DNA of 64,000 nt from an uncultured Flavobacteriaceae bacterium (GCA_947500525.1 CANMSH010000008.1:120416-184415); one strand, 5' to 3'; shown: positions 45,551 through 54,411, counted from the first letter of the stretch. Translations and numbers: made by a program. The notes: generated from the letters alone by a model not told the origin.

Positions 45551-46984
45551 CTAGGCCTTTGTAGTTGACGTTCTTACTAAAGCGTTAATCATTCCACGAA
45601 AAACAAAAGCATGAAAGGGCAATACCATATACCAATATAAGCGTCCCCAAACGCCATGCGGACGAAACACGGCTCTTTGGTACAAACGATCTTTTACAAT
45701 ACGAAATTCTAGCCAAGCCTCACCAGGTAATTTCATTTCCGCAAAGAGGAGTAATCTTTTTTGACTTTTATCTGCCAATAGTACACGCCAAAAGTCAAGA
45801 GGATCTCCCGGTTCTAGATACTGTTCGTGTGTTCGTCCTCTTCTAAGGCCTACGCCTCCAAATAACTTATCTACATATCCACGAATTCGCCATAAGCCGT
45901 TAAAACTATACCAACCATTCTCACCACCGATCGACCATATTTTCAGAATAGTGGCTTTTTCATCGGTAATTTTTCTAGATCTTACGTCTTTAAAACATCC
46001 AAAGTGGGGTAGTTCAATATGTTCAGCCAGCTGTTTGTTGAAGACACCACTGCTAATAGCGTCTTTCCAACTAGAGACCACGGCGTGTTGTTTAATTTTT
46101 TGAAAAGCTAGTAGAACCGCTTCTTTATAGGTAACGGGCGTAATTTGTATATGCTTTTGAATATCACTTGGTTCGCCAATTACTTCTACCTTCATACTAT
46201 CAACTAATGATCGTGCCAAATTAAAGGTCGTAGAAGTTACAAAGTATAACCAATAAGATGATAGTTTTGGCGTTAAAATAGGCAAGGTTAAAATTACTCT
46301 CTTTAATTGTCTAACTTCAGCAAATTGCAATAACATTTCCTTATAGGTAAGTATCTCAGGCCCTGTAATGTCATATGATTTGTTGTATAGTGCTGTTTTA
46401 CCTGCCCCTTCTGATAGATATGTTAATACATCTCTAATAGCAATCGGTTGTGATCGAGTGTTGAGCCATTTAGGCGTAATCATGAAGGGTAGTTTTTCTA
46501 CGATATCACGAATAATTTCAAAGGATGCACTGCCACTTCCTACAATGATGCCTGCTCGAAAGGTAGTTAAACTATAGGTCGTAGATCTTAACAATTGCTC
46601 TACCTGAAACCGTGATTTGAGATGTTTGGATAGCGAGTTACTATTAATAATACCACTAAGATATATGAGCTGTCTACATGTTGTCTTTTCAAGGAGATTT
46701 TTGAAATTTTTCGCACATTTTTCTTCCAAAGATTCGAAGTCATTTCCACTCGTTGACATAGAATGAATTAAATAATAAGCAATATCAATGTCTTTCGGAA
46801 ACCTTGTGTTTTCTGGCGCTAAAAAATCGATTTTTATAAATTCAACACCCTGAAGATCTTCAATTTCATCGGGAATTCTATTCATATCACGTACACAACA
46901 TACTAGATGATGTCCATCTTCTAATAGCTTTAAGGCTAATCTTTTTGCGACATACCCTGTTGTTCCTGTGATAAGAATTTTCAT
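45551..46984 (-). CDS. SDR family oxidoreductase with C-terminal DUF2867
   Basis: The 477-residue two-domain protein has an extended-SDR N-terminal half with ITGTTGYVAKRLALKLLEDG and TTFRAGIIVGSGSASFEIIR, which binds NAD(P). DUF2867 begins near residue 330 and ends WGRLYWYMVLPFHAFVFRGM. The pair is common in Bacteroidetes beside photolyase or ABC1 genes; substrate unknown. 2 bases upstream lies the flavin reductase gene. Confidence 0.92.
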   Translation of the reverse strand: MKILITGTTGYVAKRLALKLLEDGHHLVCCVRDMNRIPDEIEDLQGVEFIKIDFLAPENTRFPKDIDIAYYLIHSMSTSGNDFESLEEKCAKNFKNLLEKTTCRQLIYLSGIINSNSLSKHLKSRFQVEQLLRSTTYSLTTFRAGIIVGSGSASFEIIRDIVEKLPFMITPKWLNTRSQPIAIRDVLTYLSEGAGKTALYNKSYDITGPEILTYKEMLLQFAEVRQLKRVILTLPILTPKLSSYWLYFVTSTTFNLARSLVDSMKVEVIGEPSDIQKHIQITPVTYKEAVLLAFQKIKQHAVVSSWKDAISSGVFNKQLAEHIELPHFGCFKDVRSRKITDEKATILKIWSIGGENGWYSFNGLWRIRGYVDKLFGGVGLRRGRTHEQYLEPGDPLDFWRVLLADKSQKRLLLFAEMKLPGEAWLEFRIVKDRLYQRAVFRPHGVWGRLYWYMVLPFHAFVFRGMINALVRTSTTKA

Positions 46985-46986
46985 GT

Positions 46987-47607
46987 TTAACTTAATTTCG
47001 GCCGTTGATACGGGAGTCGTTCTTTTAGAGACGGAATTGCATAGCCATCCAAACCATTGATGGTAGCAACCTTGCCTTTGGAAAGATTTAAAAGGCCATC
47101 TTCTTCAAGCAAAATTTCATCAAAATAGAGGTCTTCAATTTCTCCTATTACTAGAATGGTGCCATTCGCTTTTATAGGGTATTCTTCTTTAAACCTCATA
47201 GCCATTTGTATAGGGCATCCTTTTACAAAAGGCGCTTGAAAGTCTTTTTTATATGCATGATCTAAGGCAGTCATATCAAATTCAGATACGTCGGTATTAT
47301 ATTTTGCAGAAGTATGATGTGCCTCTGCCACAATGGATTCATGAACATGATTTATGGTATAAATACCAGTATTTTTAATATTTTCATAGGTGTCTCTTTG
47401 TACTGTATTCGGGCGCATAATAAACCCAAGTAAGGCTGGAGCCGATCCCATGTGTATTACTGAACTAAAGATCGCAACATTTGTATTTCCGAGAGTTGAG
47501 CAGGTTCCAATTAGGTTGGCTGATTTATAACCAGAACAGCTATTGATTAAATTAATTTTAAACAAATGCTCTAATTGGTCAATTTCATGTTTGTGATAGT
47601 TCTTCAT
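46987..47607 (-). CDS. Flavin reductase-like family protein
   Basis: The 206-residue FMN-binding split barrel protein. VAIFSSVIHMGSAPALLGFI and RDTYENIKNTGIYTINHVHE are the typical flavin-reductase motifs; a His-rich strand AEAHHTSAKY follows. It may supply reduced FMN or act on a small redox substrate. It overlaps the ABC1 kinase gene by one base and is followed by the DUF2867-SDR gene. Confidence 0.88.
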   Translation of the reverse strand: MKNYHKHEIDQLEHLFKINLINSCSGYKSANLIGTCSTLGNTNVAIFSSVIHMGSAPALLGFIMRPNTVQRDTYENIKNTGIYTINHVHESIVAEAHHTSAKYNTDVSEFDMTALDHAYKKDFQAPFVKGCPIQMAMRFKEEYPIKANGTILVIGEIEDLYFDEILLEEDGLLNLSKGKVATINGLDGYAIPSLKERLPYQRPKLS

Positions 47608-48917
47608 TACAATGTCATGAAATTATTAATTTTGACAGCAGAAGCTTTTAAATCGAACATTAAGTTGTACAATCCGAAAAACGTTCTATTAATATAAATG
47701 AAGTGCTTTGAACCTCGATTACCATTCATTTTACGTAGTTCAGTGCTTTTACTGTAGCGTTCTCCTAAGGCGGAAATTTGGTCGAAAAATTCGGGATTAG
47801 AAAAATCGAATATTTCAGTGTGAAATGGCTGGGTAAACAGGCTTAACATCTCATGAAACATCTCTTTAAAGAAGGCAACTTCTTTTTTCGAATCATCCTC
47901 TCTTAAAATCTCTAATTCGTAGAGCTTTTTTTCAAATAGAGCAGGGTCATTGATGGTTTCTTTTTCCGCCAGTTCAAAATAGGGGAGATAAAAATCATCA
48001 GGAATAATTTTCATACAACCAAAATCGAGGGCAATCAATGAAGCGTTTTCATCGACAAGAAAATTTCCAGGATGCGGATCGGCATGTACCTTTTTTAATA
48101 AGTGAATTTGAAACATATAAAAATCCCATAAAGCTTGCCCTAGTTTATTCGCAATATTTTGATCTTCATTTTGCGCCGTAAATTCAGACAAATGCATGCC
48201 ATCCATCCAATCCATAGTAATGATACGTTCAGACGAGAATTCATCATAATACTGAGGAAATTTTATGTTTTCTATATGCGCACAAGCGGTTACAATTTCT
48301 TTACTTTGCTCAATTTCTAATAAATAATTGGTTTCTTCAATTAGTTTATGTTCTACTTCTTTAAAATACTTATCAGAATCGGCTCCCTTAATATTAAACA
48401 TGCTCATGGCAATGGGTTTCACCAGTGCTAAATCAGAAGCAATACTATCGGCAACACCGGGATATTGAATTTTCACTGCCAATTTTTTACCGTCTTTTAT
48501 AGCCACGTGCACTTGGCCAATGCTAGCAGCATTTACAGAAGTTGCATTGAACTCATCAAAAATTTCGTTTGGTGATTTTCCAAAATATTTTTTAAAAGTT
48601 TTAAGCACGAGTGGTGCTGAAAGTGGAGGCACAGAAAACTGAGCTAAAGAAAATTTTTCTACATAGGCTCTTGGCAATATACTTTTCTCCATACTGAGCA
48701 TTTGCGCAACTTTTAACGCACTACCTTTTAATTTTTTTAAACCGTCATAAATATCATCAGCATTGTTTTGATTAAGTCTTTCTTTGGCATCCGATTCAGA
48801 ATTTATAAGTTTATCACCGTAATATTTTATATAATTCACACCAACTTTAGCACCTGTTTGCACTAATTTGGTGGCTCGCTGTATTTTGGAAATCGGAATT
48901 TTATCTATCGTTTTCAT
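47607..48917 (-). CDS. AarF/ABC1/UbiB family atypical kinase
   Basis: The 436-residue protein-kinase-like fold has the family KxGQ-like KLKGSALKVAQMLS, ATP Lys in GKKLAVKIQYPGV, catalytic HADPHPGNF and metal-binding LIALDFGCMK. These proteins are ATPases tied to quinone biosynthesis or lipid handling. It begins 5 bases after the TetR-like gene. Confidence 0.92.
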   Translation of the reverse strand: MKTIDKIPISKIQRATKLVQTGAKVGVNYIKYYGDKLINSESDAKERLNQNNADDIYDGLKKLKGSALKVAQMLSMEKSILPRAYVEKFSLAQFSVPPLSAPLVLKTFKKYFGKSPNEIFDEFNATSVNAASIGQVHVAIKDGKKLAVKIQYPGVADSIASDLALVKPIAMSMFNIKGADSDKYFKEVEHKLIEETNYLLEIEQSKEIVTACAHIENIKFPQYYDEFSSERIITMDWMDGMHLSEFTAQNEDQNIANKLGQALWDFYMFQIHLLKKVHADPHPGNFLVDENASLIALDFGCMKIIPDDFYLPYFELAEKETINDPALFEKKLYELEILREDDSKKEVAFFKEMFHEMLSLFTQPFHTEIFDFSNPEFFDQISALGERYSKSTELRKMNGNRGSKHFIYINRTFFGLYNLMFDLKASAVKINNFMTL

Positions 48918-48922
48918 ATATC

Positions 48923-49582
48923 TTACAATTTGAAATGCTTTTTCTCTTTTAGTATAAACTTACCTAAATCAATTACACTTTTTAGTAATTTCGTATCTAT
49001 TAAATGAAAGGTTGTATTTATAGATTTTTCAATAAATACATCGGTCTTTTCGAAATCTTTAGAAGTATCTTCTAACCAAAATTTAAGAATCAGTAACAAT
49101 TGTATCCAAGCTGATTGTTGCAATGCCTTTATTTGTACATTTTCGATAGCTGGTTGGCCGAGATCAATACGATCAAGATCGAGATTAGCGATGTATAGGA
49201 TGTAATTTTTTTTGAGTTTCTTTAATTTTTTTAATGATTGGATACCGTTCGTGTCCGTCTTTAATGCCTGTACGACATAGGCTCTATTGGCTGCAAGGTT
49301 TTCGAAAAAGGTATAGTACATACTTAACACTTTATTCTTGCTATCAAAAGTTGCATAGGCCTGATCTTGAGCTAAAGCATTGACAGTATTGTGGAAAAAT
49401 AGATAGAAAATTTCTTTTTCAATTGCCTTAAAGGAAGAGAAATGAGTTTTGAATTCACTTTTTTTTATGTCATGTAGGTCGCAAAATTCTTCAATTGAAG
49501 CTGGATGATATTGATGATCTGTAACATAATTCATGAACAAAGATATAAGGGTAATCTTGTCTATTTGTTGTTGTTTTGCCAT
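48923..49582 (-). CDS. TetR-type transcriptional regulator
   Basis: The 219-residue protein opens with a TetR-type HTH: ITLISLFMNYVTDHQYHPAS, then EEFCDLHDIKKSEFKTHFSS. The rest is a helical ligand/dimer domain. It should repress its own operon (ABC1, flavin reductase, DUF2867-SDR) and perhaps the divergent fasciclin gene. An operator-like palindrome lies 41-77 bases upstream. Confidence 0.8.
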   Translation of the reverse strand: MAKQQQIDKITLISLFMNYVTDHQYHPASIEEFCDLHDIKKSEFKTHFSSFKAIEKEIFYLFFHNTVNALAQDQAYATFDSKNKVLSMYYTFFENLAANRAYVVQALKTDTNGIQSLKKLKKLKKNYILYIANLDLDRIDLGQPAIENVQIKALQQSAWIQLLLILKFWLEDTSKDFEKTDVFIEKSINTTFHLIDTKLLKSVIDLGKFILKEKKHFKL

Positions 49583-49602
49583 TGCATAAAGATACTACTT
49601 TA

Positions 49603-49610
49603 CAAAGATA
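49603..49610 (-). promoter_or_regulatory. Promoter -7 box of the TetR operon
   Basis: CAAAGATA on the plus strand reads TATCTTTG on the minus strand (TAnnTTTG), 21 bases before the start codon. Confidence 0.6.
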
Positions 49611-49622
49611 CACATAAAGATA

Positions 49623-49659
49623 GTTTTGTTTAAAAGATTTAACAAAACTTTAAACAAAA
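49623..49659. promoter_or_regulatory. Nested inverted repeats, candidate TetR operator
   Basis: Perfect 11-base arms TTTTGTTTAAA (49624-49634) and TTTAAACAAAA (49649-49659) enclose GTTTTGTT/AACAAAAC as a second perfect pair. They cover the -33 zone of the TetR promoter and lie just upstream of the fasciclin promoter. Confidence 0.5.
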
Positions 49660-49686
49660 AAATAAAACAAAACGATCCTCTTCTCT

Positions 49687-49694
49687 TACTTTTG
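49687..49694 (+). promoter_or_regulatory. Promoter -7 box of the fasciclin gene
   Basis: TACTTTTG matches TAnnTTTG, 24 bases before the ATG at 49718. Confidence 0.6.
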
Positions 49695-49717
49695 TTTGAA
49701 ACTTAAATTCTAAAGAA

Positions 49718-50293
49718 ATGAAAACTAGAAATTTATTTACAGTGATGTTGTTATGCTGTCTGATGTTTGCATCAGCGATTTATGGAAGCACTAATGGCAT
49801 TGATCCGAATGAAACAGATCCTGCAAATGGAAAAGAACGAATGCAGGACCAAACTATTGTTGGTGTTGCAGCAGGAAATGAAAATTTCACAACACTAGTA
49901 GCTGCTGTAAAAGCAGCCAGTCTAGTAGAAACACTAAATGGTAATGGCCCTTTTACCGTATTTGCACCTTTAAATTCTGCATTTGATAAGTTACCCGAAG
50001 GCACGGTAAAGGGTCTTTTACAACCAGAGAGTAAGAAAGCGCTGACTGCTTTGTTGACCTATCACGTGGTTGCTGGTGAATTTAAGGCAGTCGATGTTTT
50101 AAAAGCTATTAAAGACAACAAAGGAAGTTTCACTATTACAACATTACAAGGTGGTCAATTAGTGGCGAGCTTGTCTGGAGACAATGTAATTTTGACAGAT
50201 GCAAATGGCAACGCTTCTAAAGTGGTTTTAACAGACGTTGCTGCTTCTAACGGGGTTATACACGCTATTGACACCGTTGTGATGCCGAAATAA
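49718..50293 (+). CDS. Exported fasciclin (FAS1) domain protein
   Basis: The 191-residue product has a signal (VMLLCCLMFASAIYG) and one FAS1 domain: TTLVAAVKAASLVETLNGNG, PFTVFAPLNSAFDKLPEG, ALLTYHVVAGEF, ASNGVIHAIDTVVMPK. FAS1 proteins act in adhesion or surface interactions. It is divergent from the TetR gene and could be controlled by the shared operator. A terminator follows. Confidence 0.93.
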   Translation: MKTRNLFTVMLLCCLMFASAIYGSTNGIDPNETDPANGKERMQDQTIVGVAAGNENFTTLVAAVKAASLVETLNGNGPFTVFAPLNSAFDKLPEGTVKGLLQPESKKALTALLTYHVVAGEFKAVDVLKAIKDNKGSFTITTLQGGQLVASLSGDNVILTDANGNASKVVLTDVAASNGVIHAIDTVVMPK

Positions 50294-50326
50294 GATGAAC
50301 ATGTTTGGTTAGTTGGTTGCTAACTG

Positions 50327-50367
50327 CCGTTGTTTTAGAAAGTAATTTCTATCTCAACGGTTTTTTT
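50327..50367 (+). terminator. Terminator of the fasciclin gene
   Basis: Outer stem CCGTTG/CAACGG and inner stem AGAAA/TTTCT, followed by seven T. Confidence 0.75.
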
Positions 50368-50498
50368 GTGCACATTTTTGAGGGCCAGTAATTTATAATA
50401 AGTAGCATTAGTGAATGAATGGTTAAAATAATTAACTTAGCAACAATTGGCGTTGAAAAGTAGAAAATTGATTGTTTCATTAAATAACTCTTATATAA

Positions 50499-51317
50499 AT
50501 GGCTGTATCAAATCCACCTGGAATTGAAAAAATGATCTCGTATCCTTCATTCGATAGTATTGAAGAAAAAAGATATTATTTAAAGAAAGTCTTGACTGGC
50601 GCTTATCGTATTTTTGGAAAATTTGGTTTTTCGGAAGGAGTGGCAGGTCATATAACGTGTCGAGATCCTGAGCATACTGATTGTTTTTGGGTAAATCCGT
50701 TTGGTGTTTCTTTTCGACGTATGAAAATGTCGGATCTTATTTTAGTTAATGAAGAAGGTGAAATTGTAGCAGGTAAACATCCAGCTTTGAATAAAGCAGC
50801 TTTTGCAATACATGCCGCCATTCATAAAGCACGACCAGATGTTATTGCTGCAGCGCATACGCATTCTATTTATGGTAAAACATGGTCTGTAATGGGGAAA
50901 TTATTAGATCCTCTAACGCAGGATTCTTGTATTTTTTATGAAGATCACGGCTTATTTGATGATTATACAGGTGTTGTTGATGATTTAAGTGAAGGAGAGC
51001 GTATTGGTGTAGCTTTAGAGGATAAAAAAGCTGTCATTTTAAAGAATCATGGTTTGTTAACTGTAGGGCAGAGTATAGAAGAATGTATTTTTTGGTATGT
51101 TACTATGGAGCGTACTTGCCAATCACAGTTATTGGCAGAAGCTACGGGTAATGCCTTGGTAAAAATAGACCATGAGGTGGCATTAAAAACCAGAAATTTT
51201 GAAGTCGGGTTCCCACTGGCTGGTTACTTTAGTTTTCAGCCCATGTGGCAAGATATTTTAGTTGAGCAACCTGATTTTATTGATATTTCGGTTCCAGAAC
51301 CTCCATTGGTTTTGTAA
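50499..51317 (+). CDS. Class II aldolase/adducin family protein
   Basis: The 272-residue protein has the metal-binding AAAHTHSIYGK and a later KNHGLLTVGQSIEECIFWYV typical of class II aldolases/adducin heads. FSEGVAGHITCRDPE and WVNPFGVSFRRMKMSDLILV are family signatures. It may cleave or epimerise a sugar phosphate; eukaryote-type adducin heads have lost activity, so substrate is open. It is the last plus-strand gene before the accessory stretch; 181 bases without a gene precede its terminator-proximal start. Confidence 0.9.
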   Translation: MAVSNPPGIEKMISYPSFDSIEEKRYYLKKVLTGAYRIFGKFGFSEGVAGHITCRDPEHTDCFWVNPFGVSFRRMKMSDLILVNEEGEIVAGKHPALNKAAFAIHAAIHKARPDVIAAAHTHSIYGKTWSVMGKLLDPLTQDSCIFYEDHGLFDDYTGVVDDLSEGERIGVALEDKKAVILKNHGLLTVGQSIEECIFWYVTMERTCQSQLLAEATGNALVKIDHEVALKTRNFEVGFPLAGYFSFQPMWQDILVEQPDFIDISVPEPPLVL

Positions 51318-51401
51318 AAGAGAAGAATATATTTTTCAGTTTAGTTTTTGAGATTTGAGAATGAATTTCATATTTTTTATCTTGTAAATTATAACCATTA
51401 G

Positions 51402-51455
51402 AATTACACAAGTGAAACTAATTGGCGAAGCAATTATAGCCTTTGTTATAGTGCG
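51402..51455. repeat. Short copy of the cassette-type intergenic element
   Basis: GAAGCAATTATAGCC and TTGTTATAG match one end of the element at 55241-55373 (GCAATGAATTATAGCC then GTTGTTGGTAATAG); ATTACACAA near 51403 echoes the other end. It abuts the 3' end of the 122-residue gene. Central part missing. Confidence 0.45.
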
Positions 51456-51457
51456 TT

Positions 51458-51826
51458 TTATTTTTTCAGTTTGAATTGTTTCATTTCAACTTCAAAAATC
51501 AATTTATCCTTCCATTGAATTTGCTTTCCATTACTATCATAAAATTCCGCAAACACTTTCTTTCTGTCTCCTAATTCCAAGATCGTTCCTTTTTGTCCTA
51601 TCCTCAGCTTTGAATTTAAGTTATCAGTCAATTCAATCTCTTTGTAGAGATATTTTTTATCAAGAACTTTAATTGGATCGATTGATTTTCTATGTCCAAA
51701 TATTAAATTATTCAATCCAGCGAATCCTTTCTCGATTAATCTTATAAACCCGAGTATAATTATTTCAAATATTATTTGGGCGAACATTTCACCAAGTATT
51801 TCGACAAGTATTTCCAGTATTATCAT
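51458..51826 (-). CDS. Hypothetical protein with N-terminal membrane segment, accessory cassette
   Basis: The 122-residue product has a hydrophobic N-terminal half (ILEILVEILGEMFAQIIFEI, IILGFIRLIEKGFAG) and a soluble, SH3-like C-terminal half (LRIGQKGTILELGDRKKVF, AEFYDSNGKQIQW). No family was recognised. Intergenic elements lie on both sides, as for a mobile cassette gene. Confidence 0.65.
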   Translation of the reverse strand: MIILEILVEILGEMFAQIIFEIIILGFIRLIEKGFAGLNNLIFGHRKSIDPIKVLDKKYLYKEIELTDNLNSKLRIGQKGTILELGDRKKVFAEFYDSNGKQIQWKDKLIFEVEMKQFKLKK

Positions 51827-51853
51827 CCGATTAACTCAGTTTGGTTTTTGAAT

Positions 51854-51993
51854 TGTACACAATCCTTTTGCACAATTAATTGTGTGAGTGACTAAGATAA
51901 CAAAAAGGGCAAACGTTCGGGGAATCCGTTAGGATTCCTCGAGAAACTATTACTTAGCTATGCAATAAACAACAGCGGTTGTTGTTTGCGGTT
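51854..51993. repeat. Cassette-type intergenic element A
   Basis: About 140 bases. It contains the 14-base perfect palindrome CACAATTAATTGTG (51872-51885), GACTAAGATAACAAAAAGG, the stem GGAATCC/GGATTCC (51922-51939), and a GTTGTTGTTTGCGG end. It aligns along most of its length with element B. It directly follows the VOC gene's stop. Confidence 0.7.
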
Positions 51994-52007
51994 CGTTTTT
52001 TACCTTT

Positions 52008-52358
52008 TTAAATGCTTTGTCCAAAGGTTAATAGGTTAGTATCTGGATCAAGTAATGAGAATTCCTTTTGTCCCCAAGGTTTTGATTCTAATTTCCCATT
52101 TGGGTGTATTTTTATTTTATCGTCTAATAATGTTCGGTAAAAATCATCGATATCATTGGTCCTAATATAAACTTGTCCGTAATTTTTTTTAGGGTTAAGC
52201 TCTTTAAATTCAAAGAAATGAATTTCTATTTTATCTTTTCGAACCATTAAATATGCTTCATAATCGCCTATTTCATTAAACCCTAACTTATTTATATAAA
52301 ATGCTCTGGTTACATTTTTGTCACGCATTGGTAATTTCGGAATAATATCAGTCAGCAT
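52008..52358 (-). CDS. VOC family (bleomycin-resistance/glyoxalase-like) protein
   Basis: ATG 52358 gives MLTDIIPKLPMRDKNVTRAF, the usual N-terminus of the bleomycin-resistance-like VOC family. A TTG-like extension upstream is unlikely. The single betaalphabetabetabeta unit includes EIHFFEFKELNPKKNYGQVY and EFSLLDPDTNLLTFGQ. It may sequester or convert a small molecule; resistance to bleomycin-type drugs is known for relatives only. 116 residues, typical. Flanked by elements A and C. Confidence 0.88.
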   Translation of the reverse strand: MLTDIIPKLPMRDKNVTRAFYINKLGFNEIGDYEAYLMVRKDKIEIHFFEFKELNPKKNYGQVYIRTNDIDDFYRTLLDDKIKIHPNGKLESKPWGQKEFSLLDPDTNLLTFGQSI

Positions 52359-52414
52359 AATTTCATGATTGAGATTTATAATTCGATTTAAATTTTTCAC
52401 ACATTTTTAAATGA

Positions 52415-52530
52415 CCGCCAACGGTTTGTGTATGGTTTAACTTCTTTGATTATTTCCCTAAGTTCGTTTTTATTTACAACATTTTTATAAAATGTTAAAT
52501 AAAAATCGCCTTCTTTTAATAGTTGTTACG
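52415..52530. repeat. Cassette-type intergenic element C
   Basis: It begins with the 17-nt box CAACGGTTTGTGTATGG (52419-52435), shared with elements B and D2. It contains the palindromic AACATTTTTATAAAATGTT and ends AATAGTTGTTACGG, like the GTTGTT ends of A and B. The middle differs from A and B. Confidence 0.6.
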
Positions 52531-52539
52531 GAAAATCAG

Positions 52540-53505
52540 TTAGGGTTTCTGATTATTTAAGTTAAGTTCCATTTGAATATTACATCTCTCATAAGGTGTA
52601 TAATGTCCTGAAATCTTTTTAAAGCCAAGTTTTTCATATAATGATATGGCTGGTTTCAAAATAGTGTTGCTTTCAAGATATAAGTAAGAGGCATTCAGTT
52701 TCTTAGCTTTTTTGATTATCGCTTTTCCTAGTAGATATCCAATTCCTTTTCCTCTCGCCTTAGGCGAAACGGCCATTTTAGCCAATTCGAAGTCATATTT
52801 ATCATCCTGCATTTTAAGTAATGCGCAAACACCAATGACTACCTTATTTTCAACAGCTACTAGAATCTTTCCACCTTTGTCTAAAATATAATCTTTTGGA
52901 TTGTCTAAGGCTTTTCTGTCGGCATCTTCTAGCTTGAAATATGTGGTAATCCATTCCTCGTTCAGCTCTTGAAAATATTTGTGATACTCTGGTGAATAAT
53001 CTAAAATTTCGATTGTTGAAGATTCCCTAATTTTCTTCTCATCCATAACTCTCGAATAAAGAGATTTCTGGTTTAACAAGTACTCAAATTCTTGAATGGC
53101 TAACCAAATATTGTGCTTAGTTTGACTTAATGTGTTTTTTATGGCACTTTCTACATCCGTATATTGTTTCTGTATTTTTACGGATAGATCAATTCCTTTT
53201 TGGGTTAAAAGAATATTGTTTTTACGACCATCTAGAGCGTCTTTTTTCTCTATAACGATTCCATTCTTTGACATTTCTCTAGCAATTTTAATAACAGATG
53301 GATGTGAATGTCCAATTTCTTTTGCTATGGCAGTAATAGAAGCCCCTTTTGTAGTATTGGATAAAAAATAAAAGATTGGAAACCATTTCGGTTTTAGTTC
53401 TACACTGTAGAGGTTGTAAATAGGTTCAGCATCTTCTGTGACTTTATCACTCAAAGCTCTCAATCTGCTACCAAGTGCCATTTCTCCAATTTTATCAAAA
53501 TTCAT
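52540..53505 (-). CDS. MarR-type HTH fused to GNAT acetyltransferase
   Basis: The 321-residue fusion has an N-terminal winged helix (STTKGASITAIAKEIGHSHP, VIKIAREMSKNG, KKDALDGRKNNILLTQKG) and a C-terminal GNAT domain (VGVCALLKMQDD, ELAKMAVSPKARGKGIGYLL, LYLESNTILKPAISLYEKLG). The fused form is common in Bacteroidetes and may couple sensing with acetylation of a small molecule or amino acid. No cognate target gene is adjacent. Placed between element C and a truncated gene. Confidence 0.92.
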   Translation of the reverse strand: MNFDKIGEMALGSRLRALSDKVTEDAEPIYNLYSVELKPKWFPIFYFLSNTTKGASITAIAKEIGHSHPSVIKIAREMSKNGIVIEKKDALDGRKNNILLTQKGIDLSVKIQKQYTDVESAIKNTLSQTKHNIWLAIQEFEYLLNQKSLYSRVMDEKKIRESSTIEILDYSPEYHKYFQELNEEWITTYFKLEDADRKALDNPKDYILDKGGKILVAVENKVVIGVCALLKMQDDKYDFELAKMAVSPKARGKGIGYLLGKAIIKKAKKLNASYLYLESNTILKPAISLYEKLGFKKISGHYTPYERCNIQMELNLNNQKP

Positions 53506-53635
53506 TTTAAATTGTATTTAAATACGTAACTAGTTACAAATATATAAAAATAGCGTAACTTTTTTATGAATCTATAAAATTATGGACTTCATTAACATAT
53601 GCAAACTTTCTGATAAAGTCCAAAGCCCTCTTTAT

Positions 53636-53995
53636 TTATAGGTTTTCTTGACGGTAGTACTTTGCTTCAGGTTGTCTTGTTGATGCTGTTTCGGGATGTT
53701 GTACAATTCTTTTTCCTAAGATTTTTTCAATCTCCTTAGTATCTTTTCTGCTATTTAAGTGGATACAGATTCTTTTAATGGAAGACGATTGAATTAATGG
53801 TTTTAATTGTTCGATGGTTAAATTAGATTTTAACAGAACCAATTCTTCAACTTGGCTATTTTGTAGAGAACTGATATTATTTAAACTTTTTAGATTGATT
53901 AATGATAGATGTTTCAGTTCATTTAAATTGGAAAAATCTGGAAGGTCTGTTATTTGAGCTTGATCTTCAATTTTTAGCCATTTTAACGCAATTAT
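53636..53995 (-). pseudogene. Truncated leucine-rich-repeat-like protein, C-terminal fragment
   Basis: An open frame without any ATG gives a Leu-spaced pattern: LPDFSNLNELKHLSLINLKS, LNNISSLQNSQVEELVLLKS, then a basic tail KDTKEIEKILGKRIVQHP. It stops abruptly at TAA 53996-53998, which lies in the junction CGCGTTGTTGTGGGC shared with the next gene's end. The 5' part of the gene is missing, so it is a remnant cut by the neighbouring cassette. Confidence 0.65.
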
Positions 53996-54411
53996 TTAAA
54001 CGCGTTGTTGTGGGCAGTCTTTTTTATTTTTGTGAACATGTGGGATAGTATTAAAAATAAGAATGCAATTCCAAATCCTAAAACACCAATATTAATTCCT
54101 AATATAGTTTTTTCACTTCCATCTAAATATTTCATAGAACCTCCATACCCATCTTTTAAGAAGAATGCTAATAAAAAACCTCCCATAATTATAATACTTA
54201 ATAAAAAGCTTAATTGTGTTTCTTTTTTATACCAAACTAACCACAAGCATAATATTCCAACACTTGAGTTTGTTATCAATTGCCAAACTTCATGGATTCG
54301 AGCATGAGGAGTCCAATCTGGATTCCAAACATGTGTTTCATTTATATCCAAAAAAGGGACGATAATTGCATATAGAATTACGCTAAATGTTATTGCTATT
54401 TTTTTGATCAT
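53992..54411 (-). CDS. Small membrane protein, DUF6640-like
   Basis: The 139-residue protein has four predicted helices and THVWNPDWTPHARIHEVWQL near the N-terminus, which resembles DUF6640 proteins (tentative). The last residues AHNNAFK are encoded by GCCCACAACAACGCGTTTAAA, the end of the repeat element itself, so the C-terminus was probably acquired at a cassette junction. Its stop overlaps the LRR fragment. Confidence 0.7.
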   Translation of the reverse strand: MIKKIAITFSVILYAIIVPFLDINETHVWNPDWTPHARIHEVWQLITNSSVGILCLWLVWYKKETQLSFLLSIIIMGGFLLAFFLKDGYGGSMKYLDGSEKTILGINIGVLGFGIAFLFLILSHMFTKIKKTAHNNAFK

